Notes: generated by a model from the sequence alone, not told the origin. Positions 43,205 to 55,032 are shown, counted from the stretch's first letter. The stretch is 64,000 nt of DNA from Tillandsia leiboldiana (GCA_029204045.2 JAQNDB010000516.1:1-64000), one strand, 5' to 3'. A program made the numbers and translations.

Positions 43205-46114
43205 TTAAGTACAAACCCCACTAATCAATTCGGGAAAACATTCCATCATCTTCGATTCCAGTTCCCACGTCGCCTCGCGCTCTTCGTGGTTGCTCCACTG
43301 GACCTTCACATAGGGGATAGTTCGATTGCGCAACTTCTTGTCCTCTCTCGCCAAAATCCGCACCGGCGTCTCCTCGACGCTTAAATCCTCTCGCAACTCG
43401 ATGGTGGAGGCATCCAAGGCATGAGAGGGATCAGCTAGGTATTTCCGGAGCATTGAGACATGGAATACGTTATGGACTCGTTCGAGATTCGGCGGCAGAG
43501 CTAATCGGTACGCCACCGGTCCTATGCGTTCTAGGATCTCGAACGGTCCTACGTACCTCGGGCTTAACTTTCCTTTTATGCCGAAGCGTCGGTTCCCCTT
43601 GGAGGGCGAAACTCGGAGCATCGCATGTTCACCCAACATGAACTCTAAGTCTCTGCGTCTGTTGTCCGCGTAGCTTTTCTGTCTGCTCTGGGCGGTCTGT
43701 AGTCTTTGTCTAATCAACCGCACCTTTGCTTCGGTCTCCTCCACCAAATCTGGCCCCAGAAACTTACGCTCACCCAGGTCGTCCCAGCATATTGGAGACC
43801 GACAGCGGCGCCCGTACAGGGCCTCGTATGGTGCCATCTGAATGCTGGCCTGGTAACTGTTATTGTAGGCAAATTCCACTAGGGGCAAACACCGTGCCCA
43901 TCCTTCGCCCAGGTCTAAAACGCATGCCCGAAGCATGTCCTCCACAATTTGTATCACCCGCTCTGATTGTCCGTCGGTCTGCGGGTGAAAAGCCGTACTG
44001 AAGTGCAACTTGGTTCCCATTGCTCGCTGCAGGCTCTGCCAAAAGGTTGACACAAATCGTGTGTCCCTGTCCGACGTGATGGACGTCGGCACCCCATGCA
44101 ACCTTACTATCTCGTTGATGTAGGTTTGCGCCAGTCGTTCCCGCGCCCACGTCGTGTGTATGGGCAGAAAGTGGGCCGATTTCGTCAGACGGTCCACGAT
44201 TACCCATATTGCATCGTGTCCCTGTGACGATCTTGGGAACCCGGTCACAAAATCCATGGTAATCATGTCCCACTTCCACACGGGCACCGGTAAGGGTTGC
44301 AATTTTCCTGCTGGACGCTGGTGCTCGGCCTTCACTCGTTGGCACACCAGGCAGTGTGCCACGAACCGGGTCACGTCTCCCTTCATTTTGGGCCACCAGA
44401 AGGTCTGTTTGACGTCCTTGTACATCTTCGTTCCCCCGGGATGCGCTGTATATGGAGCGGTATGCGCCTCCCGCAGGATTTCCTCTTTGAGTTCCGGTAG
44501 ATCCGGCACGCAGATTCGTCCCCGAAATCGTATCGTGCCGTCGGAGTTTACCGCGAAGTCACCTCCTTGGTCGGCAGTCACTCTACTTCGCACCAGCTGG
44601 AGTTGGTCATCAGTTGACTGCCCCTCGAGAATTCTGTCAAGCAGGGTAGGTCTGACCACCAGTGTCAGAAGTCGTTCGATTGTACCCGCCGGCACTACCT
44701 CTAGTCTCAGTTGAGAAAATTCCGCAATCAGACTATCTTGTTGGGTGATGGCACCTACCCCTGCTTTCTCGGCCTGCCCCTTACGGCTCAGGGCGTCGGC
44801 CACCACATTTGCCTTTCCCGGGTGGTAGTGGATCGTTAAATCGTAATCCTTCAATAGCTCGAGCCACCGTCTTTGTCGCAAATTTAACTCCTTTTGGGTG
44901 AAAAGATACTTAAGACTTTTATGGTCTGAGTACACATTGCAGTGTGCCCCGTACAGGTAGTGTCTCCAAAGCTTGAGGACGAACACAACCGCTGCGAGTT
45001 CCAAATCGTGCACGGGGTAGTTTCGCTCGTATTCTTTGAGCTGCCTTGACGCATAGGCTATAACCTTCCCCCGTTGCATGAGCACTCCTCCCAGTCCGTT
45101 TCGCGACGCATCGCAATACACTTCATAATCCTCCCCTGGTTCCGGCAGGGCGAGAATCGGAGCCCGCGTCAATCTATCCTTGAGCTCCTCGAAGCTCCTT
45201 TGACATTTGTCCGTCCAGATGAACTTTTCCCCCTTTTTAGTCAAGCAGTTTAAGGGGGCGGCTATCCTGGAGAAATCCTTCACGAAGCGCCGGTAGTACC
45301 CGGCTAACCCCAGGAAGCTTCGAATCTCCGTTACCGTCGTCGGTTGGGTCCAGTCCGTCACCGAATCTATCTTCTTCGGATCGACTGCGACCCCAGCCGC
45401 CGAGATTACATGTCCCAAGAAGCCAACCTCTCGGAGCCAAAACTCACACTTTTTGAGTTTGGCGTAGAGTTTCTGTTCCCGTAGGGTCTGGAGGACTGTG
45501 CGCAGATGTTCTTCATGTTCCTCATCTGTACGGGAATAGATGAGGATATCGTCGATGAAGACCACCACGAATAAATCCAGGAAGGGTTTGAACACCCTGT
45601 TCATCATGTCCATGAACACTGCCGGGGCATTCGTGAGCCCGAACGGCATTACAGTAAATTCGTAATGACCGTAGCGAGTCCGAAAAGCCGTTTTGGGGAT
45701 GTCCTCCCCCTTGACCTGGACCTGATGATAGCCCGACTGCAGGTCAATCTTTGAAAACACCGTCGCCCCCTGTAGTTGGTCGAAGAGGTCGTCGATCCTT
45801 GGCAGGGGGTACTTGTTCTTAACGGTGACCTTATTTATCTCCCGGTAGTCGATGCACAACCGGAGACTTCCGTCCTTCTTTCTCACAAACAGGATGGGCG
45901 CGCCCCAGAGTGACGCGCTAGGTCTGATGAAGCCCTTATCCAAAAGGTCCTCCAACTGTGCCTTGAGTTCCTTCAACTCTGCGAAGGCCATCCTGTACGG
46001 TGCCTTGGTGATGGGTTTGGTGCCGGGAAGTAGTTCAATAGGGAAGTCGACCTCTCGTTCCGGCGGCGCTCCGGGGAGCTCTGCCGGAAACACGTCTGGA
46101 AATTCCCTTACCAC
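43205..46114 (-). CDS. E pol: RT-RNase H-integrase-chromodomain, 969 codons, open
   Basis: Uninterrupted minus-strand frame of 969 codons. Residues ~1-40 link to the lost protease. RT spans ~60-240 with FIDDILIYS near residue 170 (about 45530-45560); RNase H spans ~330-450 with YCDASRNGLGG and SDHKSLKYL. The integrase zinc-binding HHCC region is near 560-610, the DDE core ~630-780, and the GPFEILERIGPVAYRLALP block ~860-880. The chromodomain-like end (VKVQWSNHEEREATWELE) is near 935-955. The apparent start is only the first start-like codon after a breakpoint; natural expression would be as a Gag-Pol polyprotein. It is the only fully open Gypsy pol here, but it has no protease to process it. 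Confidence 0.9.
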   Translation of the reverse strand: MVREFPDVFPAELPGAPPEREVDFPIELLPGTKPITKAPYRMAFAELKELKAQLEDLLDKGFIRPSASLWGAPILFVRKKDGSLRLCIDYREINKVTVKNKYPLPRIDDLFDQLQGATVFSKIDLQSGYHQVQVKGEDIPKTAFRTRYGHYEFTVMPFGLTNAPAVFMDMMNRVFKPFLDLFVVVFIDDILIYSRTDEEHEEHLRTVLQTLREQKLYAKLKKCEFWLREVGFLGHVISAAGVAVDPKKIDSVTDWTQPTTVTEIRSFLGLAGYYRRFVKDFSRIAAPLNCLTKKGEKFIWTDKCQRSFEELKDRLTRAPILALPEPGEDYEVYCDASRNGLGGVLMQRGKVIAYASRQLKEYERNYPVHDLELAAVVFVLKLWRHYLYGAHCNVYSDHKSLKYLFTQKELNLRQRRWLELLKDYDLTIHYHPGKANVVADALSRKGQAEKAGVGAITQQDSLIAEFSQLRLEVVPAGTIERLLTLVVRPTLLDRILEGQSTDDQLQLVRSRVTADQGGDFAVNSDGTIRFRGRICVPDLPELKEEILREAHTAPYTAHPGGTKMYKDVKQTFWWPKMKGDVTRFVAHCLVCQRVKAEHQRPAGKLQPLPVPVWKWDMITMDFVTGFPRSSQGHDAIWVIVDRLTKSAHFLPIHTTWARERLAQTYINEIVRLHGVPTSITSDRDTRFVSTFWQSLQRAMGTKLHFSTAFHPQTDGQSERVIQIVEDMLRACVLDLGEGWARCLPLVEFAYNNSYQASIQMAPYEALYGRRCRSPICWDDLGERKFLGPDLVEETEAKVRLIRQRLQTAQSRQKSYADNRRRDLEFMLGEHAMLRVSPSKGNRRFGIKGKLSPRYVGPFEILERIGPVAYRLALPPNLERVHNVFHVSMLRKYLADPSHALDASTIELREDLSVEETPVRILAREDKKLRNRTIPYVKVQWSNHEEREATWELESKMMECFPELISGVCT

Positions 46115-46117
46115 GGG

Positions 46118-46404
46118 ACCGCTGATCCTTATCTGGGGAGCGGCCCCGAACTACCTATCGGCCCCATTGGGTTCTCGGCTGCAAGGCATAGGGTGGAGCC
46201 TATTTATCCCTTGCATGGCCCTTAACGGGCCCCGAGTACACAAGGTTCTCCTATGCTTCGAAGCCCGCCCGCGCACATCGGCCGGGGGAGGCTTCGCCTA
46301 ATACTTAAGGATTTTAGATCGAGGGAGGGAGAGAGAGAGAGTCTAACAGGGGGAGCAGGCTAAGGTGTAACCGGTGTTCCTAATCTAAGAGGAAAAAGAG
46401 AAAC
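46118..46404. other. Foreign ~290-bp insert replacing protease and zinc knuckle
   Basis: Compared with J, homology stops near 46117 and resumes near 46405, and about 1.1 kb (29590-30690 in J) is replaced by unrelated DNA. The insert has blocks such as GGCCCTTAACGGGCCCCGAG (palindromic) and a purine run GGGAGGGAGAGAGAGAGAG near 46323-46341. It resembles neither retrotransposon here. Composition reminds me of plant organellar (mitochondrial) DNA, but I cannot confirm that. Confidence 0.6.
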
Positions 46405-47169
46405 CACAAATCTTACAAACTCCCTTTGATATTCCATGACCGAGCGGTTCCCTTGTCTAATGTTCTTCAGGTCGTCTTCCAATTGCCGCTTGACGCTATC
46501 GGAGAAGAAAGCGTCAAAAAGTTCCTCTCTAAAGGCCGTCCATGTTGGTAGCGGGTCGTTTGTAGTTGGATCCGGGCGTACCGTCTTCCACCAGATGCGT
46601 GCATTCCCCTCGAGGAAGTGGACGGCTAGTGGAACCCGCTCGTGTTCCTCCATCAGTAGGTCCTCGAAGAGTTTTTCCATGGTATCCACCCATTTCTCGA
46701 CGACCCATGGATCGGTCGTCTCTCCCTCAAAAGTGGGAGGGTCATGCTTCTTGAACCCAGCCAAATTCGTCCTGACCCTTTCTCGCGTCGTTCGTTGCTC
46801 CGTGTTCCCTTCTACCGCGGCGGACCCCCCGAGAGTAGAGGTCGTTCCGGCCTCCCCTGCTATCGCTCCCATCACGGGCCCCGTGGTCGTCGGAGTGGAT
46901 ACGTCCCTTGGGGATGGGGGCTGTTCCGTCGTCGTACCACCCGTCCCTTGCGGTCCCGTAGTGGGTGCGGTGGTTTCGGGCAGAGGGGTTGGATCGCGCT
47001 CGGCTGGCGCGGTTGCCTGTCGCTGCGTCAGGTGACGAACCTGCTCCGTCAGCGTCGCTAGTTGCCCGGCCATTTCCCGCAGTTGTTGTCGGAGGAGCCG
47101 GTTCTCTGCGGTGGTCGGGGTCACTCTGTCCGCGTCCGCATTCTCGGTGGACGATCTAATCCGGGCCAT
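46405..47169 (-). pseudogene. E gag, truncated before the zinc knuckle
   Basis: ATG at 47169 (MARIRSSTENAD start), coiled-coil-like region, Pro/Thr-rich linker, capsid domain (ARIWWKTVRP, FREELFDAFFSDSVKRQLEDDLKNI), then YQREFVRFV, where it runs into the foreign insert and ends at 46360 after about 14 unrelated codons. The part corresponding to the end of capsid and the zinc knuckle in J (30690-30250) is gone. Confidence 0.85.
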
Positions 47170-47371
47170 CGTCCGCTATAGACAAAGAAACCACGTTAAC
47201 CCTAAGGTTATAACCCTAATACCCTGTCTTATGATTACGGCTACATTACGTCCCCTTTTTCCCGTACTCTCACGTACTACGCACTTATACCTTGGTTATC
47301 TCAAGTCTAATTTGCTTGTGGTACCCTGCACTGTGGATGTGGATCACGTCTACTATGGTTATGGTTGTTTT

Positions 47372-47382
47372 CTCTGATACCA
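47372..47382 (-). other. Primer-binding site, tRNA-iMet (E)
   Basis: Sense TGGTATCAGAG, eleven matches; the twelfth base (C) is replaced. It lies seven bases after the 5' LTR. Confidence 0.85.
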
Positions 47383-47389
47383 TTTAATC

Positions 47390-50166
47390 TGTCACGCCCC
47401 CGGGGGTTTTTGAGTCTATCAAAGCGGAAAATCGTGTGTATCTTTTTTTTTCTTCTTAACAAGGTAATTTAAACCTCATCCCCGGTGCGTGCCAGACCGC
47501 CACATACACAAATTCTCCCTGTCCGCGGACAGAGTCTCCTTTGTATATGCACGGCGTCTCATTTACAACCACATACAACAATCATCAACCATCAACCATA
47601 CAATAGACATTCAACATCAAGCGGAATATTAAAGCGGCATCAATGTTTAGAAAGGATAAAGCCAGCAATTGCAAAACCCGTGCCCACACGGCACTTCGTT
47701 TTGGGAAAACCCTTTTCGAAATCATTTGGTTTATCATGAAAACTTGCCGCATGAGAAACATCATCAAAAGAACCAAACTATAAAAGTACAACTCATCCAC
47801 AGTGCTAAATACTACATGTCCACGAATATTACTACCCGCAAGCAAATTAACTAAAATAAGCGTAAGAGAACTGAGATAATAACCATAACCAAGTGTTCTG
47901 ACTACGGGCCTCGCGACGCAGTCTCAACAATCTCCCGGCTAACGCCCCTCGTAGCGCCTGTCACGGGGTGGGTAATGTCAGTGACAAACAAAGTAGATGT
48001 CTAAAAGCAATAAGGAATAAGGAGCAAACCGATAACACCAGAACCATTTCGCTAAAACCCTGCACATATTAATTTGGGCACCAACCCCAAAACATTTGTC
48101 GGAGAGACTAAAGTCTCCCCTCGTGCGCAAACACCTACTTTGATGCATTTACCCCTTTCGCGGTGCTGGTGTGCTATTCCCAGCGGGCGCGAAGGGGTCC
48201 TCACGGCACCCACACTTTTGTGAGGATCACGGGTCATAAGAGACCACTCTTCCGGAAAAGTACACCCATGCGGAGGCCAATCCGCCTGTGTACGTGGAGC
48301 ATCCCAAAACGGATTTGCCGAGATCGGCGTGTCATGAGCATTGCGACCGCAGCCGCTTCAATTGTTAGATAAAAACACGATTATGCGAAAGGTTAAACTG
48401 TCCATCTACTTTGTTAGATAAATTGAGAGCACTTTAATGACGATAGATGCACTTACTGCACTGGCTGTATTTACAGCAACCGTACCCACCTATTTGGAGA
48501 GAGATCGGAACACCCGAATCTTTCGCGCACCCCCGCTGCGCGTCTGGACCTAAAGAAAGTCCGCACGCATAACTATAGTCAAATGCGTGTACTAACATCC
48601 GAAAACACAAGACCCACTTTACTCTTTTCGACGGGAAAGTCCAACAAAACTCAATCCTCAATCGGTAGCCCACTCGGGACGTCCCTGGTTAGACCAAGAA
48701 GGCCCCAACGGCGGAAATGATGAGAAAAGAGACCCGACGGCGCGCCCCCGACGATTTCGTCGAGGCGCGGAGCGTCGGCGAAATTAGCACCCGACATAAT
48801 AAAATAATGATCCAAGAAGGTCCCAAGTGGGCATGCCAAGGAAGCCACGGAAATAACGATCCCAACGGCGAAAACGGCGCTCAAAACGGTGGAAAAACGG
48901 ACCCAAACGGAGCCACCGAACTTTGGGCTGTCGGGTGGTGCACAGGGCAGGCGCGGACCGGGTTTACAGCATCGGCGGCCGCGCGGAATGCGCCGGGTGC
49001 ACGCAGGAAGTGTGCACCGCGCATTCTGGGCCGGGCCGGTGCACGACACGAGCGCGCACCGGGCTCACGGCCGCACGGGCCTCCGGCACACACCGGGTGC
49101 ACGCTGTTGCGTGCACCGCGCCTGAGCGGGCTGGGCCGGCGCACGAAAGCGTGCGCCGGGTCTGCGGCTTCCGCGCCTTGGGGCGTGCGCCGGGTGCACG
49201 CTCTGGCCCGTGGACCGCGGGCTGAGGAACCCGTACGGGGTGAACAGTAATGCCTTTTTTTGTTTTCTTCTCCGTTTTCGCTCCCGTTTCGCGATTTCTT
49301 CTCCGTTTTCGCTCCCGTGCGACTCCGGCGAAGACCCCGCGACCATGGTAACGACGGCAGCGGCCTCCCGTTTCACAACGGCGGCGGCGGCCTCCCGTTA
49401 ACCCACTACGTTCTAATGGGACATCCCCAAAAATTCCCGAATAAATACACGATAATTCTAATGACTAAACCAACGATCGACGAACAACCAAAACGTCGAT
49501 CGGAGGTCCGATAACAAGAACCCGATTAAAAACCACCAAGAACTCAACGAAAGAGATGACGGAAAAATCCCAAATAATTTAAATAAATTATTTACTAACC
49601 GAAGATCGACGGGAAGGTTGTCCGGTCGCGTTCTTGCCTTCGGTTCGGTGTCCGGGAAGATCGGGCTCCTTCTCTTTCTCCTTTCCCTTTCTTCCGGCTA
49701 GGGTTCCGTCTTTTCTTTTTTTCCCTTCTCTCCGATTAGGGTTTTTATTTTCTTTTCTTTTCCTTTCCGATACTCGGGATCCCTTATATAGTCGTACTTT
49801 ACCTTTAATTAATTCCTCTTTAATTCGTACGTAAGAGAATTAATTAATTTTCCGTCTGGGATAATTAATTAACTAATTAATTATCCCCCACGAGATAAAC
49901 CACCTTATCTCTAACGGGTGCAAGATATTTAGCACGGATTCCGATGCACGACTAATTACCATATCACTTTGGATCCCGTTCAGGGGGTTCCCGAAATCGG
50001 ATTTCAGATCCGATCGCGCCGTCGGCTTTCTTTTTCCGCGCTCTATCGCAGAAAAATACTAGCATCTCACAATGGCCAACTTCAAGAATTGAATAATTTT
50101 ATTTCACTTAAAGGCTTAAATGACTATACCTAAGTCAAAAATACCCCGAAAGGCCGGATCACTACA
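47390..50166 (-). repeat. 5' LTR of element E
   Basis: 2,777 bp, roughly 1% different from 40385-43169 by eye, with TATA (sense) at 49781-49792. Its right end abuts the F LTR stub without a duplication. Confidence 0.95.
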
Positions 50167-50323
50167 GATATTATGTAGTTCTTTAGTTCAGCTCTGTATT
50201 ATGCTCTTTTATTGTACATTTATATCTGAGCAGGTTACCGACGCTTCGTGTACATGGAAAATTCCGTGTGCATGGCGGATCTGTTGGCGAGCCCGGGTTC
50301 TGGTTTCCACCCGGGGCGTGACA
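50167..50323 (+). repeat. 5' LTR stub of element F
   Basis: Last 157 bp of an LTR ending CACCCGGGGCGTGACA. Matches 57305-57466 base for base in long blocks (for example GAGCAGGTTACCGACGCTTC). Confidence 0.85.
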
Positions 50324-50331
50324 GATTAAGT

Positions 50332-50343
50332 TGGTATCTGAGC
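50332..50343 (+). other. Primer-binding site, tRNA-iMet, one mismatch (F)
   Basis: TGGTATCTGAGC; G has TGGTATCAGAGC at 57475. The change is at 50339. Confidence 0.8.
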
Positions 50344-50615
50344 TTAGGGATAGGTCAGTTGGGACTTAGAAAACCCTAGGCTTATGTTGGACCCTAGGAT
50401 GATAGGGCGTGAGAGACGTGATGTTTTTGGCGAAAGTCGGTGATTGGGTTATTTGACTCTTCCGATGAGGGAAGAGGGATCGACATATCTTGTTTCTGTG
50501 AACGGTTATGTTGGCTGCAGACAACATAAAGCTACAGAAATAGGGGGATGTCTTTGACTTTCGCTAGATTGGGTCGTGCGTGGTTTCATCCTGACTTGTG
50601 TTTTCTGTTGGCAGG

Positions 50616-51930
50616 ATGCCTCCCCGACGTCGGATTACTACTCGGAGTACCCTTACACCCCCTGAGGAGCCGGAGCAGACCAGATCTTCGGAGTTGAGTG
50701 AGCTGAGGGCCATGGTGGCCCAATTGGCGGAGCATACCCGTCGGCAGGAGCAGAGGATTGACCAGCTTGTAGCCCAGAGAGAGGCGGCGCCGTCCCCGAC
50801 TGTTTTGGAGGCCCCTGTACCACCTGTACCACTTCGTGTGTCGACGGCGCCATCATCGAGTAGTGGGGCTCGAGGAGCGGCCCAGCCTTTGACCCCTTCT
50901 CAGGAGGAGTATATCGCGGAGAAGCTCACCAAGTTCTGCCAGTATGGACCGCCTAGATTCTCGGGGCAGAACGCGCGACCGTGGGATACGGAGGCTTGGT
51001 TATCTTCGATGGAGAAGCTGTTTAGGGATTTCTTCATCGACCCGAAGTACAGAGTGCACATGGCAGTGCATTGTCTCGAGGGGGATGCTGACGCATGGTG
51101 GCGTCGGGTGGAGCCAGCGGAGTTCCAGACCACACGACAGCTGCCCTGGTCCGAGTTCTGGCGTATGCTACTTGGAACGTACTTTTCTGGGAGCGTGAAA
51201 CGGAAGCTGGAGGACGACTTGAAGAATATCCAGCAGGGAGACAAATCGGTGCAGGAGTACTACCAGGAGTTTATGTAGTTGCTTAACTGCGTGCCTTTCG
51301 TTGCCCGTGATGGACCGCATGAGGTCGAGTTGTTCGAGTCTGGTCTTCGACCTGAGATCTATACCCTGGTGCACGCTCGGAGGCTACAGACCCTTGGTGA
51401 AGCCGTTGAGCAGGCACTGTGGGTGGAGCAGGGCAACACGAAGATTGCCAGGAGGAGCGGGTCGGTCGCACAGAGTTCTGAGAGGAAGCGACCAGCACCT
51501 GATGATGGAGGACAGGCTAGTTCTTGGAGACCGCCACGACCGTCGCGGCCTCAGTCTCATGGCCAGGGGCATTCTGAGCAACGAGAGTCTGGTGGACCCC
51601 AGAGGCAGCAATAGCAGCAGCCGCAGCAGCAACCACGACGTCGTGACAGATGTATTTTCTGTGGAGAACCTCATCTGTCTCACACCTGTGATCTGAGGTG
51701 GGGTCGTTGTTATAAGTGTGGACAGTCAGGCCACGTTCGAGCTTCATGCCCCCTATCGACTTCCACGGCACCATCTTCAGCCTCGGCTCCTAGTGCATTT
51801 CGACAGAGGACGTCAGCTCAGCAGTCTTTTGCTCCAGTGAGCAGGTCACCTCCCTTCCACTCTTCTGATCACTGGCCACCGGCTCAGAGCGGTCGGGTAT
51901 ATGCCGCTCAGGTGGAGGACTTTACAGCAG
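50616..51930 (+). pseudogene. F gag with stops
   Basis: ATG at 50616 directly after TGGCAGG (MPPRRR start), chosen because G has the same context. A coiled-coil-like region (residues ~20-50) is followed by the capsid domain (AWWRRVEPAEF, GTYFSGSVKRKLEDDLKNI). TAG at 51276-51278 sits where G has GAA; reading continues to a second TAG at 51612-51614 in a Gln-rich stretch. A CCHC-type knuckle pair follows in a shifted frame (CxFCGEPHLSHTC, CYKCGQSGHVRASC, about 51655-51755). Confidence 0.85.
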
Positions 51931-52463
51931 CCGATCATGTGGTGACAGGTATTATTTTACCTTCTGGCATTAGATTTTGCATTGTATTGCATTTGAGCAT
52001 CCTAGTCATTTGTTAGGAGTATATTTGCATCATTGCCTGGGTTAGGGGTAGGATGGTTACCACGTGCACGGGAGGTTCAGATTCCCGATCATATTTTGCA
52101 CATGGAGGAGTGTCATTGGTCCTACCCGGTGTAGATTGAGTTCTAGATTTTGCCAGCAGACCGATAGCTGTGGGACATGAATAGGATGCTCGGGATGGAT
52201 GGGCAGGCTCGGTACTTCACGACGATCGATTGAGCCACGAGGATAGTGACCAGGAGGTGTTCGTGTACCAGGAGGTGTGCGTGTACCAGGGATGCTAGAA
52301 GAGATATGGCGGCTCGAGCTAGAGGTTTGCTTCACGTTTTTGAAGGAGCTTGCAGACAGCTTTGGGGTCTGGAGTCGGAGATGACGGACACCTACCCCTA
52401 CTTATTTGAGGCATCGGACTATGGGATGCTGTTTAGTTTTATTTCGAGGACGAAACTCTTTTT
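51931..52463 (+). pseudogene. F protease and pol-end remnants
   Basis: 51945-52215 retains scattered matches to the protease region of G (59160-59450), for example the segment reading IPDHILH, but with deletions and no DTG site. About 52360-52420 matches the end of pol (LESEMTDTYPYLF, the chromodomain tail). Everything between is missing. A 20-base direct repeat lies at about 52247-52285 (GTGACCAGGAGGTG / GTACCAGGAGGTG). Confidence 0.65.
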
Positions 52464-52475
52464 AGTGGGGGAGGA
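52464..52475 (+). other. Polypurine tract of F
   Basis: AGTGGGGGAGGA directly before the LTR start TGTGATGACCCGG. Confidence 0.85.
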
Positions 52476-53338
52476 TGTGATGACCCGGACTTTTGTAGAA
52501 GCTTTTGCGGCTTTATCAGTGACTATAGGAAGCTCACACAGTGTTATGGAGCTTGTAGAATCGAAATTGGATTTTTAAAATGGACCCGGCGCGAAAATCG
52601 GATCAAGTGGGACTTTCCGGGGGCTTTCGGCAAAATTTCGGATGAGAATTTGGAAAATCGGACAGCGGATTTGGACTCAGCGCGCGAAAATGATCAAAAT
52701 GGTGTATTCACTTAATTTTCGGCGCCAAAAATACTGTTCACCGGAACAGTAACTCCGGCCGCCGGAAAATACTGTTCCGGCGACCGGCGGCAGGCGGCGA
52801 GCGGCGGCGCACGGCGGAGAACAGCGGCGCAGCGGCGGAGCAGGGCCGCGGGCAGCGCGGGCAGGCGCGGGCGGGCGCGGGCAGGCGCGCAGGCGGGCGG
52901 TCCACAGAATAGTCGTGCACCGGGTGCAGGGAAGGTTGAGGTTGCCACGTGGCAGCTCCTCATTGGTCGGGCGGCGTCAAGGAGGGCGGCCTGTCTGGGA
53001 CACGTGGCGGCTTCTGGTTGGCCGACACTTTCCGGAAGACCCGGCGCGTAGACCGGGGGCGCGGACCACGTGAACCGCGTGGTGACACGTGGCGTGTCCC
53101 TGTTGGCGGGTGCACGCCGCCCACGCGCTCGAGGCACGTGGAACACGTGGGCGGCTGGGACACGTGGCGGCGCCCGATTGGCGGGCGCCGCTGTCCGCTG
53201 TTTGGCGGACACGTGTCGCGCCCGGGCTCTTCCGGGCGCGCACAGTGATCGCGAATTGGGCCGCACTGTAGCAGCCCAATATTTCCGGGCGCCCGATTCT
53301 TGGGACACAGTGGGAATTTTGGCATTTGTTTTCTGGGC

Positions 53339-53348
53339 CTATAAATAC
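53339..53348 (+). promoter_or_regulatory. TATA box 1 of F/G LTR
   Basis: CTATAAATAC in the first promoter block, 283 bases before the donor-like site at 53622. Confidence 0.65.
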
Positions 53349-55022
53349 AGCTCCACTTTCCTCCCTTTCTGTTCTTTTTTCGAGTTTTAGAGAGAGAATT
53401 TGAGGGTGTGGCCTTAAGAAGACTTCTTCCTCTCTCTGTCCTCCATCACTCTAGGACGTTTTGGAATTTTTGGAGTTACCGACAGCGAGTCATCTGCGAC
53501 GCGGCGCGCTTCGACGTTTCCTCTTTTTCAGTCCATTTCCGTCGCAGTTCAGTCAGGATTTTCCTGTGCGTAAACCAGGATGAATTTTTGGACGATTTCT
53601 TCGACAGCGTGTTCCTGAGAGGTAAGGCTTCGATTTCTGTGTTGATCATTTTGCTTCATTTTGGGTTTTTGGCACGGTTCCCAAGGCATCTTTTGACCCC
53701 ATTTTCTGTGATGGATTTCCTGGACAGCATGGGCTTGTTGATTTTATATCCTGGCGTAGAAACATCGGATCGAGGCATTTAAAGAGTCGATTTTGATCTA
53801 CTCGTCGCAAGGAACGTCCCCGTATTTTTCTTGGATTTTTCTGAGCATTTTCATCAGGTGAAATAAGGGCATCTTTGGGACTGATTTCTGTATGTGTATG
53901 CGGGGGTAGTTTTTGGGATTTATGGACTTTATGTTGTACCCAGGAGAGTTGCGGGTATTACTGGACCCTTTTGTAGGGCCCCTAAACTCCTTACAGCTTT
54001 TTCCCATGAATCCACTGTGCAAACACCTGTTGATGGTGTATCTGGCCCATGGTGCATCAAAGGGATGCCACAGATGGACCCGATGAGCTTTGGTTGGCTG
54101 TTTTGGCCTTCGGCTGCTTTTGCCGAATTTTAGAAAAAGAAATTTGGCCAAACAGAGGGTGGATTTGGATTCAGCGTGGAAAAACGCTTGAGAATGGTTT
54201 TTTGTTTGCTTAATTCTGAGTCCGGATGCCCAAAAGCGGGCTCCCGGAAGTTTTGGCAGTTTTGGTGTTTGCGGGAGCCTCCGGCAAATTTTGGAGGTGG
54301 ATTTTGGTGAAATGGACGTCGTTTTTGGAATCAGCGCGCGAAAACGGTCAAGATGGGCTTTTTACTTGATGTTTTTGGGCTGCGGTTACTGTTCACGCCG
54401 GAACAGTGTTTCCGGCGATCGCCGGCGGCGGCGGGCAGCGCCGGCGGGCGGCGGCGCAGCCTCGGGCAGGCGGCAGGCGGCGGCACAGGGCGCGGGCAGG
54501 GCGCGGGCAGGCGCCCGGGAGCGCGGGCAGGCGCGCTGTCCACCGCGGAGGTCGTGCGCCGGGGGCGGGCCACGTGGCGCTTTCCGGTTGGCCGGCGCTG
54601 CAGACGCGGTCCACGGAATTTGGTCCGGGTGCACGGTGGACCGGGTGGACACGTGGCGTGAGGGGATTGGTCCGGTGTTGTGCTCCCGGTCCACGCGATT
54701 GGTGGAGTCGGTGACCGGGGTAGGTGGCCGTACGGCAGGGCAGGTGGCCGTACGGCCCGGGTCAGCCGCGACGTGCGCGGTGCACGGGGCCACGTGCGCG
54801 GTGCACGGGTTGCCGGGGCCACGTGGCGCGACGCCATTGGCTGGCGCAGGTGCGCCGGGTGCAGCGGGGCCCAGGGAAGCACAGTGCTGGGCTACGTGGC
54901 GGGCCCGAGTGGTTTCGGGCTTGCACAGTAATGGGCCGGGCCCATTACTGTAGCAGCCCGAAACCCCCCCAGCGCCCGGAAGTGGGGACACATAGGGTAT
55001 TTCTGCAATTGTTTTCTTCAGC

Positions 55023-55032
55023 CTATTTAAAG
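55023..55032 (+). promoter_or_regulatory. TATA box 2 of F/G LTR
   Basis: CTATTTAAAG in the second block, 281 bases before the donor-like site at 55304. The conserved spacing supports true duplication of a functional unit. Confidence 0.6.

Larger units (their letters stand above)
40385..50166 (-). mobile_element. Gypsy element E (Tekay-like), protease-deleted, no TSD
   Basis: 9,782 bp, minus strand, with two near-identical LTRs, PBS, gag fragment and a long intact RT-to-chromodomain frame. Flanking 5-mers CCGGA (left, Copia D gag) and GATAT (right, Gypsy F LTR) differ, so the two ends did not come from one simple insertion. Close relative of J by pol sequence. Confidence 0.9.

Noticed and set aside
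46118..46404. tRNA or rRNA fragment in the filler of element E
   Set aside because: I could not fold a cloverleaf or recognise an rRNA block, so it is left as unassigned foreign DNA.
54291..54953. 220-codon frame in the F/G LTR, and overlapping minus-strand frames
   Set aside because: GC-rich promoter block of an LTR, with open frames on both strands and no recognisable domain.
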